Below are positions 1 to 8,604 of a DNA stretch of 64,000 nt, piece after piece. Origin of the DNA: Halomicrobium zhouii (GTDB lineage: Archaea > Halobacteriota > Halobacteria > Halobacteriales > Haloarculaceae); assembly GCF_900114435.1 (NCBI RefSeq), contig NZ_FOZK01000001.1, forward strand, positions 558,001-622,000, written 5' to 3'. The notes under the pieces were generated by a model that saw only the letters and a program-made list of their open reading frames with translations, made no database searches and was not told the DNA's origin. The stretch's first letter is position 1, and every line of letters begins with the position of its first letter. The translations under genes and the position numbers were made by a program.

Positions 1-798
1 GGAGGAAGTGAGCGTCGCGTCCGAGTCGGCGACGAACGAGTTGTCGACGTCGGTGAGCGTTCGCTCGACGAACCCCACGCCCGTCGAGACGACGGGGACG
101 TTACAGGCCGCCGCCTCCTTGACCACCATCGGCCCGCTCTCGCGTTGCGAGGTGACGAGCAGGGCGTCGCTCGCGTTCATGTAGTATGGCATCTCTTCGT
201 AGTCGACGCCGCTGACCTGCTTCAACTCCGCGTCCGCGGTGCACCCTTCTACGATCCGCCTCGCCCGTGGGTAGTCTTTCTCCGGGCGCGTCGACTCGTA
301 GGGGAAGAGGACGTAGGTTCCGTCGGGGTCCCACCCGACGCGCTCACGGGCTTCGTCCCTGGGAATCGGTCGGAACATCTCCGCGTCGATGCCGAACGGG
401 ACGACGGCGTTGTTGACGGACAGCTCGGCGGCCATCGCGTCGCTGGGGACCACGACCCCGTCGGCGCGGCGAGCACCGAACCGACTGAGTGCCGTGAGCC
501 ACCGGCGGTCGCTCATCAGGTCGGTCCCCCAGAGCGTGCACACGACGGGACGCGTCGGTTGCGCGAGCGCGAACGGGAGTGTCAGTCCGTAGTTGGCGTG
601 GACGACGTCGTATCCGTCGAGCGAGTGGCCGAGGACCGTGGGCGCGTACTGCAGGTAGTCGCCGACACTTCGTGGCGAGTCCGGGCGATGGCTGCCGGGA
701 ATGGCCAGCGTCGTGCAGTCGACTCCCTGTCGTTCGAGCGCAGTCACCTGGTTCTCGAAGAACGATCGCGGCGTCGTCGTCAGCTGTAGCACCTTCAT
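1..798 (-). CDS. Glycosyltransferase family 4-like protein (partial, C-terminus beyond window)
   Basis: This gene reads leftward and runs off the window start; 266 codons are visible with no stop. The ATG at 798 overlaps the upstream stop by four bases (ATGA), which fixes the start. The protein begins MKVLQLTTTP and has the shape of a retaining GT-B glycosyltransferase: an N-terminal acceptor half with a TLWGTDLMSD segment near residues 88-97, and a C-terminal nucleotide-sugar half with the E-x7-E signature at residues 220-228 (ESGPMVVKE). It probably transfers a sugar from a nucleotide donor to a lipid- or glycan-linked acceptor at the cytoplasmic face of the membrane. It is the last visible gene of a four-gene operon for surface glycan synthesis. 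Donor and acceptor cannot be deduced. Confidence 0.85.
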   Translation of the reverse strand, partial: MKVLQLTTTPRSFFENQVTALERQGVDCTTLAIPGSHRPDSPRSVGDYLQYAPTVLGHSLDGYDVVHANYGLTLPFALAQPTRPVVCTLWGTDLMSDRRWLTALSRFGARRADGVVVPSDAMAAELSVNNAVVPFGIDAEMFRPIPRDEARERVGWDPDGTYVLFPYESTRPEKDYPRARRIVEGCTADAELKQVSGVDYEEMPYYMNASDALLVTSQRESGPMVVKEAAACNVPVVSTGVGFVERTLTDVDNSFVADSDATLTSS

Positions 799-1835
799 GG
801 TTCGACTGGTGCCGCCGTACCGACCTGGTCCAGAACGACGTCCGTCACGTCGCACTTGTCGGCGAGCAGGCGCTCGCGCCGGCGCTGCCACGGCTCGCTC
901 TCTTCGCCTTCCTGCAGAATCGCCGTGGCCCGATTGACCGCACGGACGTGTCGGCCGTCGTCGGTGAACGCGTGGACGAGTCCGTACTCCGCTTCGAGTT
1001 CGGTGAGGTAGCCGAGTGGGAGCGAGTTCACGTAGATGGCCGGCGTCCCGAGGACGGCGCATTCGGCCGCGGTCGTCGCGCCCTCGCCGACGTAGAGGTC
1101 GGCGGCGGCGAGCAGGTCGTGGAGGCGTTCGGGCTGGACCGATAGCTCGTAGTCCGTCAGGTCGTCGTCGAGGTCGCCCTCGGCGGTGATGCGGACCGTC
1201 GCCCCGGCGGCCTCCAGTCGCTCGACGACGGACCGGTGGTCGTCGAAGCCGCCCTCGCCGACGTCGTGGGACGCTCCCCAGTCGCCCAGGCGAAGGACGA
1301 CGAGCTGGTCCTCGGGCGCGACGCCGACGGCCTCGCGCACGTCGGGGTCCGGCGTGAACCGGTCCGGGTGGAGGTAGGCGAGTTCGTGGTAGCCCGGATA
1401 GCGGTGGTGGTTGTCGCCCAGGTCCGCCTCGAAGCACTCGGGTGTGCAGATGACGTCCGCGAACGGAAAGGAGAGGTTCCGGATGATCGAGGCGTGCTCG
1501 GTGTCGTAGAAGACGACGCTCCGCGCGCCGACGAGCGAGGCGACGTGGGAGACGGCGACGCCACCGACTGCCGTCATCACGTCCGGCTGAATCTCGCGTG
1601 CGCGACCGAGTAGCCGGGCCTCGTAGACGAACTGGGCCCGTGCCAGCGAGACGATCGAATCGGACTCGCCGGCCAGTAGTTCGTAGTCGATGTCACAGCG
1701 TTCGAGCAGTGCGGTCGACATGGCGTTCTCGCGGGCGAAGACGAACACGTCGTGGCCCTCGTCCTCGAGTGCCGCGATGGCGTGTTTGAAAAAGTGGACG
1801 TGGCCCGCGTGCTGTATCGTGACGACGACTCTCAT
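795..1835 (-). CDS. DUF354 family protein (GT-B-like)
   Basis: A 346-residue protein with the features of the archaeal DUF354 family, relatives of GT-B glycosyltransferases and of UDP-GlcNAc 2-epimerase folds: an N-terminal HAGHVHFFKH segment (residues 9-18), a VGGVAVSHVASL stretch near 91-102, and a glycine-rich YVGEGATTAAE stretch near residue 272. Members usually sit in glycan or N-glycosylation clusters, but their biochemical role is not settled. The start and stop both overlap neighbours by four bases, so translation is probably coupled with the GT2 gene upstream and the GT4-like gene downstream. An activated-sugar modifying or transferring role is inference from fold and context. Confidence 0.8.
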   Translation of the reverse strand: MRVVVTIQHAGHVHFFKHAIAALEDEGHDVFVFARENAMSTALLERCDIDYELLAGESDSIVSLARAQFVYEARLLGRAREIQPDVMTAVGGVAVSHVASLVGARSVVFYDTEHASIIRNLSFPFADVICTPECFEADLGDNHHRYPGYHELAYLHPDRFTPDPDVREAVGVAPEDQLVVLRLGDWGASHDVGEGGFDDHRSVVERLEAAGATVRITAEGDLDDDLTDYELSVQPERLHDLLAAADLYVGEGATTAAECAVLGTPAIYVNSLPLGYLTELEAEYGLVHAFTDDGRHVRAVNRATAILQEGEESEPWQRRRERLLADKCDVTDVVLDQVGTAAPVEP

Positions 1836-2671
1836 CCGTATTCGCCCTCCGTCGAGTCACCGCCGCGTCGCACGTACGTCTCTCGCAGGCGCCAGAGGTA
1901 CATCCGGAGCAGCGACAGCGACGTGTACCGAACGTACTGCCAGAAGTCGATAGTACTCTCCTCGTCCCCGTACCGGGCGGGCATCCTGACGTCGGCGACG
2001 GCCACGCCGGCGACGTTCAGCCGCGCGAGCAGGTCGTTGAGGTATCCCCAGCCGTCCGGAACCGAATCGAGGTCGATCGCGGCCAGCGCGTCGTAGGAGA
2101 TGGCGGTGTAGCCATTCTGGGGGTCCCGCATCCGCCAGTACCCACTCGAAATCTTGGTGAGGCCGGTCAGGATCACGTTCCCGACGAGGCGAAAGGTCGG
2201 CATCTCCTCGCGGCTGCTCGCGTCGGCGAGCCGGTTCCCCTTGGCGAACCCGGCCGTTCCCTCGACGACCGGGTCGAGGAGCCGATCCATCCGGGAGAGA
2301 TCCATCTGGTCGTCGGCGTCGATGCTGACGGTGACGTCCATGCCGTCGAGCAGCGCGTGGCGATAGCCGGTCTTCAGGGCGCCGCCGGCGCCCGCGTTCT
2401 GGTCGTGGCGGATGGGGACGACGGTTGTCGCCGCCGTTCCGCCGTCGGCTACGGGCGTCGCTCTGGTCGCCGTCGCCGCGGACGGCGCAGTCTCGGCCGC
2501 GGGTTCACAGGTCGCGTGGTCACAGATGACTTCCCAGGTCCCGTCCGTCGAGCAGTCGTCGACGGCGTAGACCCGGTCGACGAACGACGGGACCTTCTCG
2601 ATGACCGTTCCGACGTGTTCGACCTCGTTGTACGCTGGGACGACCACCCCGACGGTGTGGTCGCGGTACAT
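1832..2671 (-). CDS. Glycosyltransferase family 2 (GT-A) protein
   Basis: A 279-residue GT2 enzyme. The nucleotide-binding start VVVPAYNE (residues 9-16), VDDCS (37-41) and the metal-binding DAD (118-120) are in the expected order for a polyprenyl-phosphate-sugar synthase-like or chain-extending GT-A enzyme. An Ala/Thr-rich insert at about residues 53-83 separates the first beta-alpha units from the DQNAGAGGALKTG block and is unusual for the family; it may be a surface loop. No C-terminal membrane helices are obvious. The ATG at 2671 directly abuts the stop of the upstream dehydrogenase gene and the stop overlaps the downstream ATG, so the gene is part of a tightly packed operon. Confidence 0.88.
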   Translation of the reverse strand: MYRDHTVGVVVPAYNEVEHVGTVIEKVPSFVDRVYAVDDCSTDGTWEVICDHATCEPAAETAPSAATATRATPVADGGTAATTVVPIRHDQNAGAGGALKTGYRHALLDGMDVTVSIDADDQMDLSRMDRLLDPVVEGTAGFAKGNRLADASSREEMPTFRLVGNVILTGLTKISSGYWRMRDPQNGYTAISYDALAAIDLDSVPDGWGYLNDLLARLNVAGVAVADVRMPARYGDEESTIDFWQYVRYTSLSLLRMYLWRLRETYVRRGGDSTEGEYG

Positions 2672-4027
2672 CTACACCCTCCGGTAACTGACAGATTCGG
2701 GGAGGAGCGACCGGTCGACCGTCCCGTCGACGTCGACGATGGCCGGGTCGTCGTCGAGTCGGTCGGCCAGGACGCGCGGGTCCACGTCGCGGAACTCCTC
2801 GTGGGGCGTCGCCAGGAGGAGGCCGTCGAATCCCTCCAGTGACAGGGTCGGCTGCGCTTCGACGTCGAACTGCGCCTCGATCGCCTCGTCGTCGGCGTAG
2901 GGGTCGTGGCCGACGACGTCGATCCCGTACTCCTTGAGCGCGGCGATGACGTCGGCGACTTTCGAACTTCGCAGGTCGCCCACGTTTGGTTTGTACGAGA
3001 GCCCGAGTACGAGCACGCGGCTCTCGCCGAGGGGGTGTCCCGCCTCGCTCAGCGCCTTCACCATCAGGTCGGCGACGTGGTGGGGCATCGACTCGTTGAC
3101 CGCGCGGGCGGTCTGGATCAGTTCGGGTTCGGCTCCCGCCTGGCGAGCGCGGTACGCGAGGAAGTGTGGATCGACGGGGATGCAGTGGCCCCCGACCAGC
3201 CCGGGTTCGTACTCGTGGAAGTTCCACTTGGTCCCCGCGGCCTCGAGGACGGCGCGCGTGTCGACGTCGAGTTCCTCGAACACGGTGGCGAGTTCGTTGA
3301 CCAGCGCGATATTCAGGTCCCGCTGGACGTTCTCGATGACTTTCGCGGATTCGGCCACCTCCATGGAGGGTGCCCGGTGGACGCCGGCGTCGACGAGCAG
3401 ATCGTACAGTGCCGCGACGTCCTCTCTGACGGTCTCGTCCTGGCCGCTGACGACCTTGATGACGTTCGAGAGGCCGTGTTCCTCGTCGCCGGGATTGGCC
3501 CGCTCGGGTGAGTAGCCGACGAAGAAGTCCTCACCACAGGTCATCCCCGAGCCGCGTTCGATCGCCGGCGCGAACTCCTGGCGCGTCGCGCCGGGATACA
3601 CCGTCGATTCGAGGACGGCGGTCGTCCCGCGGGTCATGTGCTGTCCGACCTCCTCGCCCGCCGCGACGACGTACTCCATGCTCGGGCGGTCGTCGTCGTC
3701 GACCGGCGTCGGGACCGTGACGACGACGTACTGGGCGCGTGAGATGGCGTCCGGGCTCGTCGTGAACGACACCTCGCTCTCCACGATGGCCTCGTCACCG
3801 AGGTCACCCGTCGTGTCCGTTCCCGCTTCCAGTGCAGCGATGGTCTCCTGACTGACGTCGTAGCCGACGACGTCGAAACCGGTGTCGTCGAAGCCCACCG
3901 CCAGCGGGAGGCCGACGTAGCCGAGACCGACGACGGCGACTGTGGTCGCCGTCGGGTCGAGCAACTGGTTCTCGCGTTCCGTTTCGATGCCTTCGAGTCC
4001 GTCGTCCGGTTCTGAGAGGGAGTTCAT
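2672..4027 (-). CDS. UDP-N-acetylhexosamine 6-dehydrogenase-like nucleotide-sugar dehydrogenase
   Basis: A 451-residue member of the UDP-glucose/UDP-ManNAc dehydrogenase family, which oxidises the C6 hydroxyl of a nucleotide sugar to a carboxylate with two NAD+. It shows a Rossmann motif VVGLGYVGLPLA (residues 32-43) after a short acidic N-terminal tail, the catalytic Cys282 in GGHCIPVDPHF, and the C-terminal UDP-binding half with LGLSYKPNVGDLR. The pattern around the cysteine is closer to the WbpA/TviB type (UDP-GlcNAc or UDP-GalNAc) than to UDP-glucose dehydrogenase, but I cannot separate these with certainty. It heads the operon 1-4027. The divergent glmS supplies glucosamine-6-phosphate, which fits a route to an N-acetylhexosaminuronic acid. 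Confidence 0.87.
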   Translation of the reverse strand: MNSLSEPDDGLEGIETERENQLLDPTATTVAVVGLGYVGLPLAVGFDDTGFDVVGYDVSQETIAALEAGTDTTGDLGDEAIVESEVSFTTSPDAISRAQYVVVTVPTPVDDDDRPSMEYVVAAGEEVGQHMTRGTTAVLESTVYPGATRQEFAPAIERGSGMTCGEDFFVGYSPERANPGDEEHGLSNVIKVVSGQDETVREDVAALYDLLVDAGVHRAPSMEVAESAKVIENVQRDLNIALVNELATVFEELDVDTRAVLEAAGTKWNFHEYEPGLVGGHCIPVDPHFLAYRARQAGAEPELIQTARAVNESMPHHVADLMVKALSEAGHPLGESRVLVLGLSYKPNVGDLRSSKVADVIAALKEYGIDVVGHDPYADDEAIEAQFDVEAQPTLSLEGFDGLLLATPHEEFRDVDPRVLADRLDDDPAIVDVDGTVDRSLLPESVSYRRV

Positions 4028-4658
4028 GGTGTCTGGTCTTCGTCGGCCGGCTGGGACGCGACCACGTCGCCGCGCCGGTCGTCGCCTGGGTTGCGGCGTG
4101 GCAGTCCGCGGCCGGGCCGAACTCGTTACTTCCTGAGGCGTACCGACCCATTCCTATACAGCGGATAAGCCAGAATTTCCGGTGAAGGGGGTGCTATACG
4201 CCAATATTTGCGGTATTCGTTCGTCTCGCGAACGGTCGCGTGCCCGAGAAACAGTTGATCGCGGGTTTAACACGGTGTTAAGACCGTTTCACCGGTCGAT
4301 CAGTGGTCGGTTGTCGCCCGGACCGCTCGCTGCGTGGACTCCCGGGCGGGCGCCCTCTGGTGGCACCGGTGCCTGGGCCAGTACACCCCGAACTGGGCTG
4401 ACTCCGGTCACGTCGACGGCGCGTATCCTCCGATTAGACCGTCATTAGGTATGGTTCGGTACGATGTTAACTGTGACACTGCCGCCCTTGAGGCGACACT
4501 GAGAGACCAATGGCCACCACACATACCCACCACGGCGACTGCGAATCGGAATTTCTTTCGCGTGCGCGCGCGAAGAATACTATTGCAGCCGAACGGACGG
4601 CCAGGCGATCGATAGCGACGGGGCGCGTACCGACTCGGTACGTGGAGGTGTCGGGCTG
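4028..4658. promoter_or_regulatory. Divergent control region between glycan operon and glmS
   Basis: A 631-base gap with no convincing gene. It holds a palindrome TTAACAC-G-GTGTTAA at 4267-4281 that runs into CGGTGTTAAGACCGTTTCAC (4273-4292), a sequence also found at 10973-10992 with one difference. A second element at 4434-4462 matches 22 of 29 positions with the promoter-proximal sequence at 11762-11790. Close to glmS lies an imperfect hairpin (TTCTTTCGCG with CGCGAAGAA, 4553-4578) and an AT-rich GAATACTATT (4575-4584) that could be the TATA region. Regulatory function is inferred from location and repetition. Confidence 0.5.
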
Positions 4659-6476
4659 ATGTGTGGGATCATCGCCCGCGTCGGCCACGACGACGCTGTC
4701 GGCCACCTCGTCACGGGCCTCGAACGGCTCGAATACCGCGGCTACGATTCGGCTGGGCTCGCTATCCAGAACGGATCGGGCCTGTCGGTCCACAAGCAGG
4801 CGGGCGAGATCTCGGCGGTCAAATCGGAGATCCAGTCCGCCGCACCGACCGGTGAGGTCGGGATCGGCCACACCCGCTGGAGCACGCACGGCCCGCCGAC
4901 GGACGAGAACGCGCACCCGCACACGAGCCAGTCCGGTGACGTCGCCGTCGTCCACAACGGCGTCATCGAGAACCACCGGGCGATCCGGGAACGGCTCGTC
5001 GATGCGGGCCACCAGTTCACGAGCGAGACCGACACGGAAGTGGTTCCCCACCTGATCGACCACTACCGCGACGAGGTCGCCGACCCGGAGGCCGCGTTCC
5101 GACGGGCGGTCGACGAACTCGAGGGGAGTTACGCCATCGCCGCGATGTTCGAGGGCGAGGACGCCGTGTACGCGACCAGGAAGGGCTCCCCGCTCGTGCT
5201 CGGCGTCGGCGACGAGCAGTACTTCCTCGCCAGCGACATCCCGGCCTTCCTCGAGCACACCGACAGGGTCGTCTACCTGGAGGACGGTGACGTCGTGGTC
5301 CTGACGCCGACGAGCGTCGCGATGACCGACACCGACGGCGAGCCGGTCTCGCGCGACGTCGAGACGGTCGAGTGGGACCCCGAAGAGGCCGGAAAGGGCG
5401 CCTACGACCACTACATGCTCAAAGAGATCCACGAACAGCCGACCTCGCTCGCGAACGCCATCCGGGGCCGCGTCGACGCCCGTGACGGGGCGATCACGTT
5501 CGAGGAGTTCGACCTCGACGTCCTCGACCCGGTCACGCAGGTCCACTTCGTCGCCTGCGGGACGTCGTACCACGCTGCCCTCTACGCGTCCCGACTGCTG
5601 AACGAGGCGGGCGTGCCGTCGCGAGCTATCCGTGCCAGCGAGTACGTCGAATCGGCGGGTCCGATCGCCGGCGGGACGCTGACCGTCGCGGTGACCCAGA
5701 GCGGCGAGACCGCGGACACCCTCTCGGCGCTCAGAGAGGCCAGCGCTCACGGCGCACCCACGGTGGCCGTGACGAACGTCGTCGGGTCGACTGCAGCACG
5801 CGAGGCCGACGAGACGCTGTACATCAGAGCCGGTCCCGAGATCGGGGTCGCCGCGACGAAGACGTTCACCTCGCAGGCGGTCACGCTGACGCTCCTCTCC
5901 CAGGTCGTGGCCGGTGAGATCGACGGCGCCTCGCCGCGCGAGGACCTCGCCGACCTGCTCGCCGCGCTCGAACGGCTTCCGGAGGACGTCGAGCAGGTGA
6001 TGGACCTGGACCAGGCCGAACGGCTCGCCGACCGAATCCTCGACTACGAGTCGTACTTCTTCATCGGCCGGGGCCTGGCGCGCTCCGTCGCCCTCGAAGG
6101 GGCACTCAAGTTCAAGGAGATTACCTACGAGCACGCGGAGGGCTTCGCTTCGGGTCAGCTCAAACACGGCCCGCTCGCGCTCGTCACTCCCGAGACGCCC
6201 ATCTTCGCGCTGTTCACCGGCGAGGAGACGGAGAAGACGGTGACGAACGCCCAGGAGGCCCAGACCCGGGGCGCGGAGATCATCGCCGTCGGGCCCCCGG
6301 ACTGTGCGGGTGCGCAGATTTCCGACGCTCACCTCACTGTTCCGGATACCCATCCCGTCTGCCAGGGGCTGCTCGCGAACGTCCAGCTCCAGCTCGTGGC
6401 CTACCACACGGCCGACAGGTTCGGTCGTTCGATCGACAAACCCCGTAATCTGGCAAAGAGTGTCACCGTCGAGTGA
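4659..6476 (+). CDS. glmS: Glutamine--fructose-6-phosphate aminotransferase (isomerising)
   Basis: GlmS converts fructose-6-phosphate and glutamine to glucosamine-6-phosphate and glutamate, the entry to UDP-GlcNAc. The 605-residue protein starts MCGIIARVG, leaving Cys2 as the N-terminal glutaminase nucleophile after Met removal, followed by a class II amidotransferase domain (about residues 2-215) with HTRWSTHGPPTDENAHPH. Two SIS sugar-isomerase domains follow (CGTSYHA near residue 296, SQSGETADT type motif near 347, and a second copy from about 455) and the conserved tail KSVTVE. Length matches the family (about 600). The next gene starts three bases after the stop, so the two are probably co-transcribed. 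It supplies the amino sugar for the divergent glycan operon. Confidence 0.96.
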   Translation: MCGIIARVGHDDAVGHLVTGLERLEYRGYDSAGLAIQNGSGLSVHKQAGEISAVKSEIQSAAPTGEVGIGHTRWSTHGPPTDENAHPHTSQSGDVAVVHNGVIENHRAIRERLVDAGHQFTSETDTEVVPHLIDHYRDEVADPEAAFRRAVDELEGSYAIAAMFEGEDAVYATRKGSPLVLGVGDEQYFLASDIPAFLEHTDRVVYLEDGDVVVLTPTSVAMTDTDGEPVSRDVETVEWDPEEAGKGAYDHYMLKEIHEQPTSLANAIRGRVDARDGAITFEEFDLDVLDPVTQVHFVACGTSYHAALYASRLLNEAGVPSRAIRASEYVESAGPIAGGTLTVAVTQSGETADTLSALREASAHGAPTVAVTNVVGSTAAREADETLYIRAGPEIGVAATKTFTSQAVTLTLLSQVVAGEIDGASPREDLADLLAALERLPEDVEQVMDLDQAERLADRILDYESYFFIGRGLARSVALEGALKFKEITYEHAEGFASGQLKHGPLALVTPETPIFALFTGEETEKTVTNAQEAQTRGAEIIAVGPPDCAGAQISDAHLTVPDTHPVCQGLLANVQLQLVAYHTADRFGRSIDKPRNLAKSVTVE

Positions 6477-6479
6477 GGT

Positions 6480-8234
6480 GTGTCTGTGATGTCTCACTCG
6501 CAGGGGTCCACGCGCCCGAACAAGGAACTGTTCGGGACGTTCGGCCCCCGGTCGACGTTCGAGCGACACCGGCAGCCGTCGGCATTCGACCGGGTACTCG
6601 AGGGGCCGAGCGTGACGGTCGGCATTCGAGACCCGGCGCTCGGGATGTACGGGCGCTCGGCGGCCGTCGAGGACGAAGACGGCGTCTGCGTCATCTGGGG
6701 CGAGGTGTACCTCCGGAACACCGACCAGACCGACCCCGCCGCGTGGTTGCTCGACGCGTTCGGCCGTCGCGGGACGGACGCGCTCGCCGGTCTCAACGGC
6801 TCCTTTCTGGCCGTCGTCGACCACGTCGACCGTGAGGCGATCGTCGGGACAGATCCCGTCCGGAGCTGGGAGTGTTACTACGCGGACGCGTCCGCCACGC
6901 GCTGTTTCGGGACCGACGCGGCGACGGTCGCGCGGACGATCCCGTCACCGGAGGTGGCCGCCGAGCCCCTGGACGAGTTTCTCGCTCTCGGCTTCGTCTT
7001 CGAGAACCGAACGACCCTCGACGGCCTGTCGCGGGCCCCCTTCGACGGTTATATCACGGCAACGTCGACCGAGACGCTCCAGCGGTTCGTCTACCAACCA
7101 CGCGAGTTCGACTACGTGAGCGAACTGGCGGACAGGCTGGAGCGGGCGTTCGACCGACGCGCTCGTCTTCCCGGACGGAAGGGGATGCTCCTGAGTGCCG
7201 GTTACGACTCGCGAGCGGTCCTGGCCGGGATCCCCGACATCGAATCGGCGTTCACCCTCGGGGGGCGGGACGACGCGGAGGTCGGCGTCGCGGCGGCACT
7301 CGCCGACCAGTACGACGTCTCTCACGCGACACTCGTCCCCGACGAGTCGTACCTGAACACGGACATCGACGACATCCAGTACGGCTACGGGATAGTGGAA
7401 TCCCTTCACGCCCATCACGCAAGTTACGTCGACCAGATGGACGTCACGACGATTTATCACGGCGCCATGGCCGATTCACTCCTCCACGGCCACTTTCTGC
7501 CGGTCGACGGCATCGACCTCCTCGACCACACGTTCCCGCCCTATCGCCTGACGCAGGACCCGAACGTTGTCGACCATCTGATCGAGACCTTCGGGTTCCT
7601 CGGGGAGTGTCGGCACCTGGCGGCGACGAACGACCGGTACGACGAATCCAGGGAATCGCTCGTCCGGCGCCGCATACGCGAACTATACGAGGAGTGGGGC
7701 GATCGATTCGACAACCCCTACAACGGGATGGCACTGATCGGCGTCCAGAACCAGCCGACCAGGTCGTTTCGCTACCACCTCGCCGACCACTTCGTCGAAT
7801 CCTGCGTCATGCTCGATGCGGAGCTGATCGAGTGGCACCTCGCGACGCCCCCCGAGCATCGGAACACGCGGACGTTCCTGCAGGCGCTTCGAAAACTCGA
7901 CGAGGACATGTTGCGGCATCGCCCGCCGGACAGGCCCACCGACTCGTTCACCATCAACCAGATCACCAACTTCGTTCGCCGAAAACTCCCGTTCGTCTCC
8001 GGCTACGAGGGGCCATGGCCGGATCGGGGCGCCCTCTACGACCAGACGGATCTGGACCGCGTGAACTTCGGCGAGGACCCGGTGGTCCAGAAGCTCCCGT
8101 GGCGGCTGAAGCTCCGGATCAACGACATCACGACGTGGCTCGATTCGGCGACGGCCCACTGCCCGGTCAGTCCGGTCGAACTCCTCGACGGGAAGCGGGA
8201 CGAACACGAACTGACTGGCTGGTTGACCGGCTGA
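6480..8234 (+). CDS. Asparagine synthase-like protein lacking the glutaminase cysteine
   Basis: A 584-residue relative of glutamine-dependent asparagine synthetase. The N-terminal half resembles the Ntn-type glutaminase fold (LAGLNGSFLAVVD near residues 101-113 and a DPVRSWECYY segment), but there is no cysteine at position 2 and none near the start, so ammonia release from glutamine is unlikely by the usual route. The C-terminal half has an ATP-pyrophosphatase P-loop variant LLSAGYDSR (around residues 237-245), where AsnB enzymes have SGGLDS. Starts at 6480 or 6489 (second Met) are possible. Such proteins occur in haloarchaeal glycosylation clusters; amidation of a sugar carboxylate is a reasonable guess given the linked uronate-forming dehydrogenase, but it is inference. 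Confidence 0.8.
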   Translation: MSVMSHSQGSTRPNKELFGTFGPRSTFERHRQPSAFDRVLEGPSVTVGIRDPALGMYGRSAAVEDEDGVCVIWGEVYLRNTDQTDPAAWLLDAFGRRGTDALAGLNGSFLAVVDHVDREAIVGTDPVRSWECYYADASATRCFGTDAATVARTIPSPEVAAEPLDEFLALGFVFENRTTLDGLSRAPFDGYITATSTETLQRFVYQPREFDYVSELADRLERAFDRRARLPGRKGMLLSAGYDSRAVLAGIPDIESAFTLGGRDDAEVGVAAALADQYDVSHATLVPDESYLNTDIDDIQYGYGIVESLHAHHASYVDQMDVTTIYHGAMADSLLHGHFLPVDGIDLLDHTFPPYRLTQDPNVVDHLIETFGFLGECRHLAATNDRYDESRESLVRRRIRELYEEWGDRFDNPYNGMALIGVQNQPTRSFRYHLADHFVESCVMLDAELIEWHLATPPEHRNTRTFLQALRKLDEDMLRHRPPDRPTDSFTINQITNFVRRKLPFVSGYEGPWPDRGALYDQTDLDRVNFGEDPVVQKLPWRLKLRINDITTWLDSATAHCPVSPVELLDGKRDEHELTGWLTG

Positions 8235-8604
8235 TCGCTGTCAGCCGTTCCGGTGAACGCCCGTCCTCGTCGGTGACTCCTGACCGGTCAGCGCGCCGAT
8301 CCGTCAGACGCCCGGCTGACAATATCGTATTAACCGCCGTTGTATAAGCGATCAGATACGAAACTCGACTCAACTCGACGAAACAGTCCAAACATTAATA
8401 TACGACGATTCGGCATTTTCGGCTCGTTTTCTCGGATCTCCGGATCGCGTAATCTGGGCGAAAAACGCCGGAGATACACTGTAAGCGCCGGCGACGCACT
8501 ATCTGGGACGTATGTTGGTGCTAATAACACTCTCGCGGGTTTAATATCAGATTACGGAGTAAAAAGCTATATATTATGTGGTGATGTGCTGATACCTGAG
8601 ACCG
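8235..8604. promoter_or_regulatory. AT-rich upstream region of the repeat-bearing membrane regulator
   Basis: This 370-base gap is distinctly AT-rich in its second half. A TATA-like CTATATATTA at 8568-8577 lies about 28-37 bases before the ATG at 8605, the spacing expected of a leaderless haloarchaeal transcript. Nothing else was recognised apart from AT-rich stretches around 8320-8350 and 8390-8400. Confidence 0.5.

Noticed and set aside
4467..6824. 785-codon open frame on the minus strand over glmS
   Set aside because: It is antisense to glmS; in GC-rich genomes with strong third-position bias, long antisense frames arise without function, and its composition is basic and domain-free.
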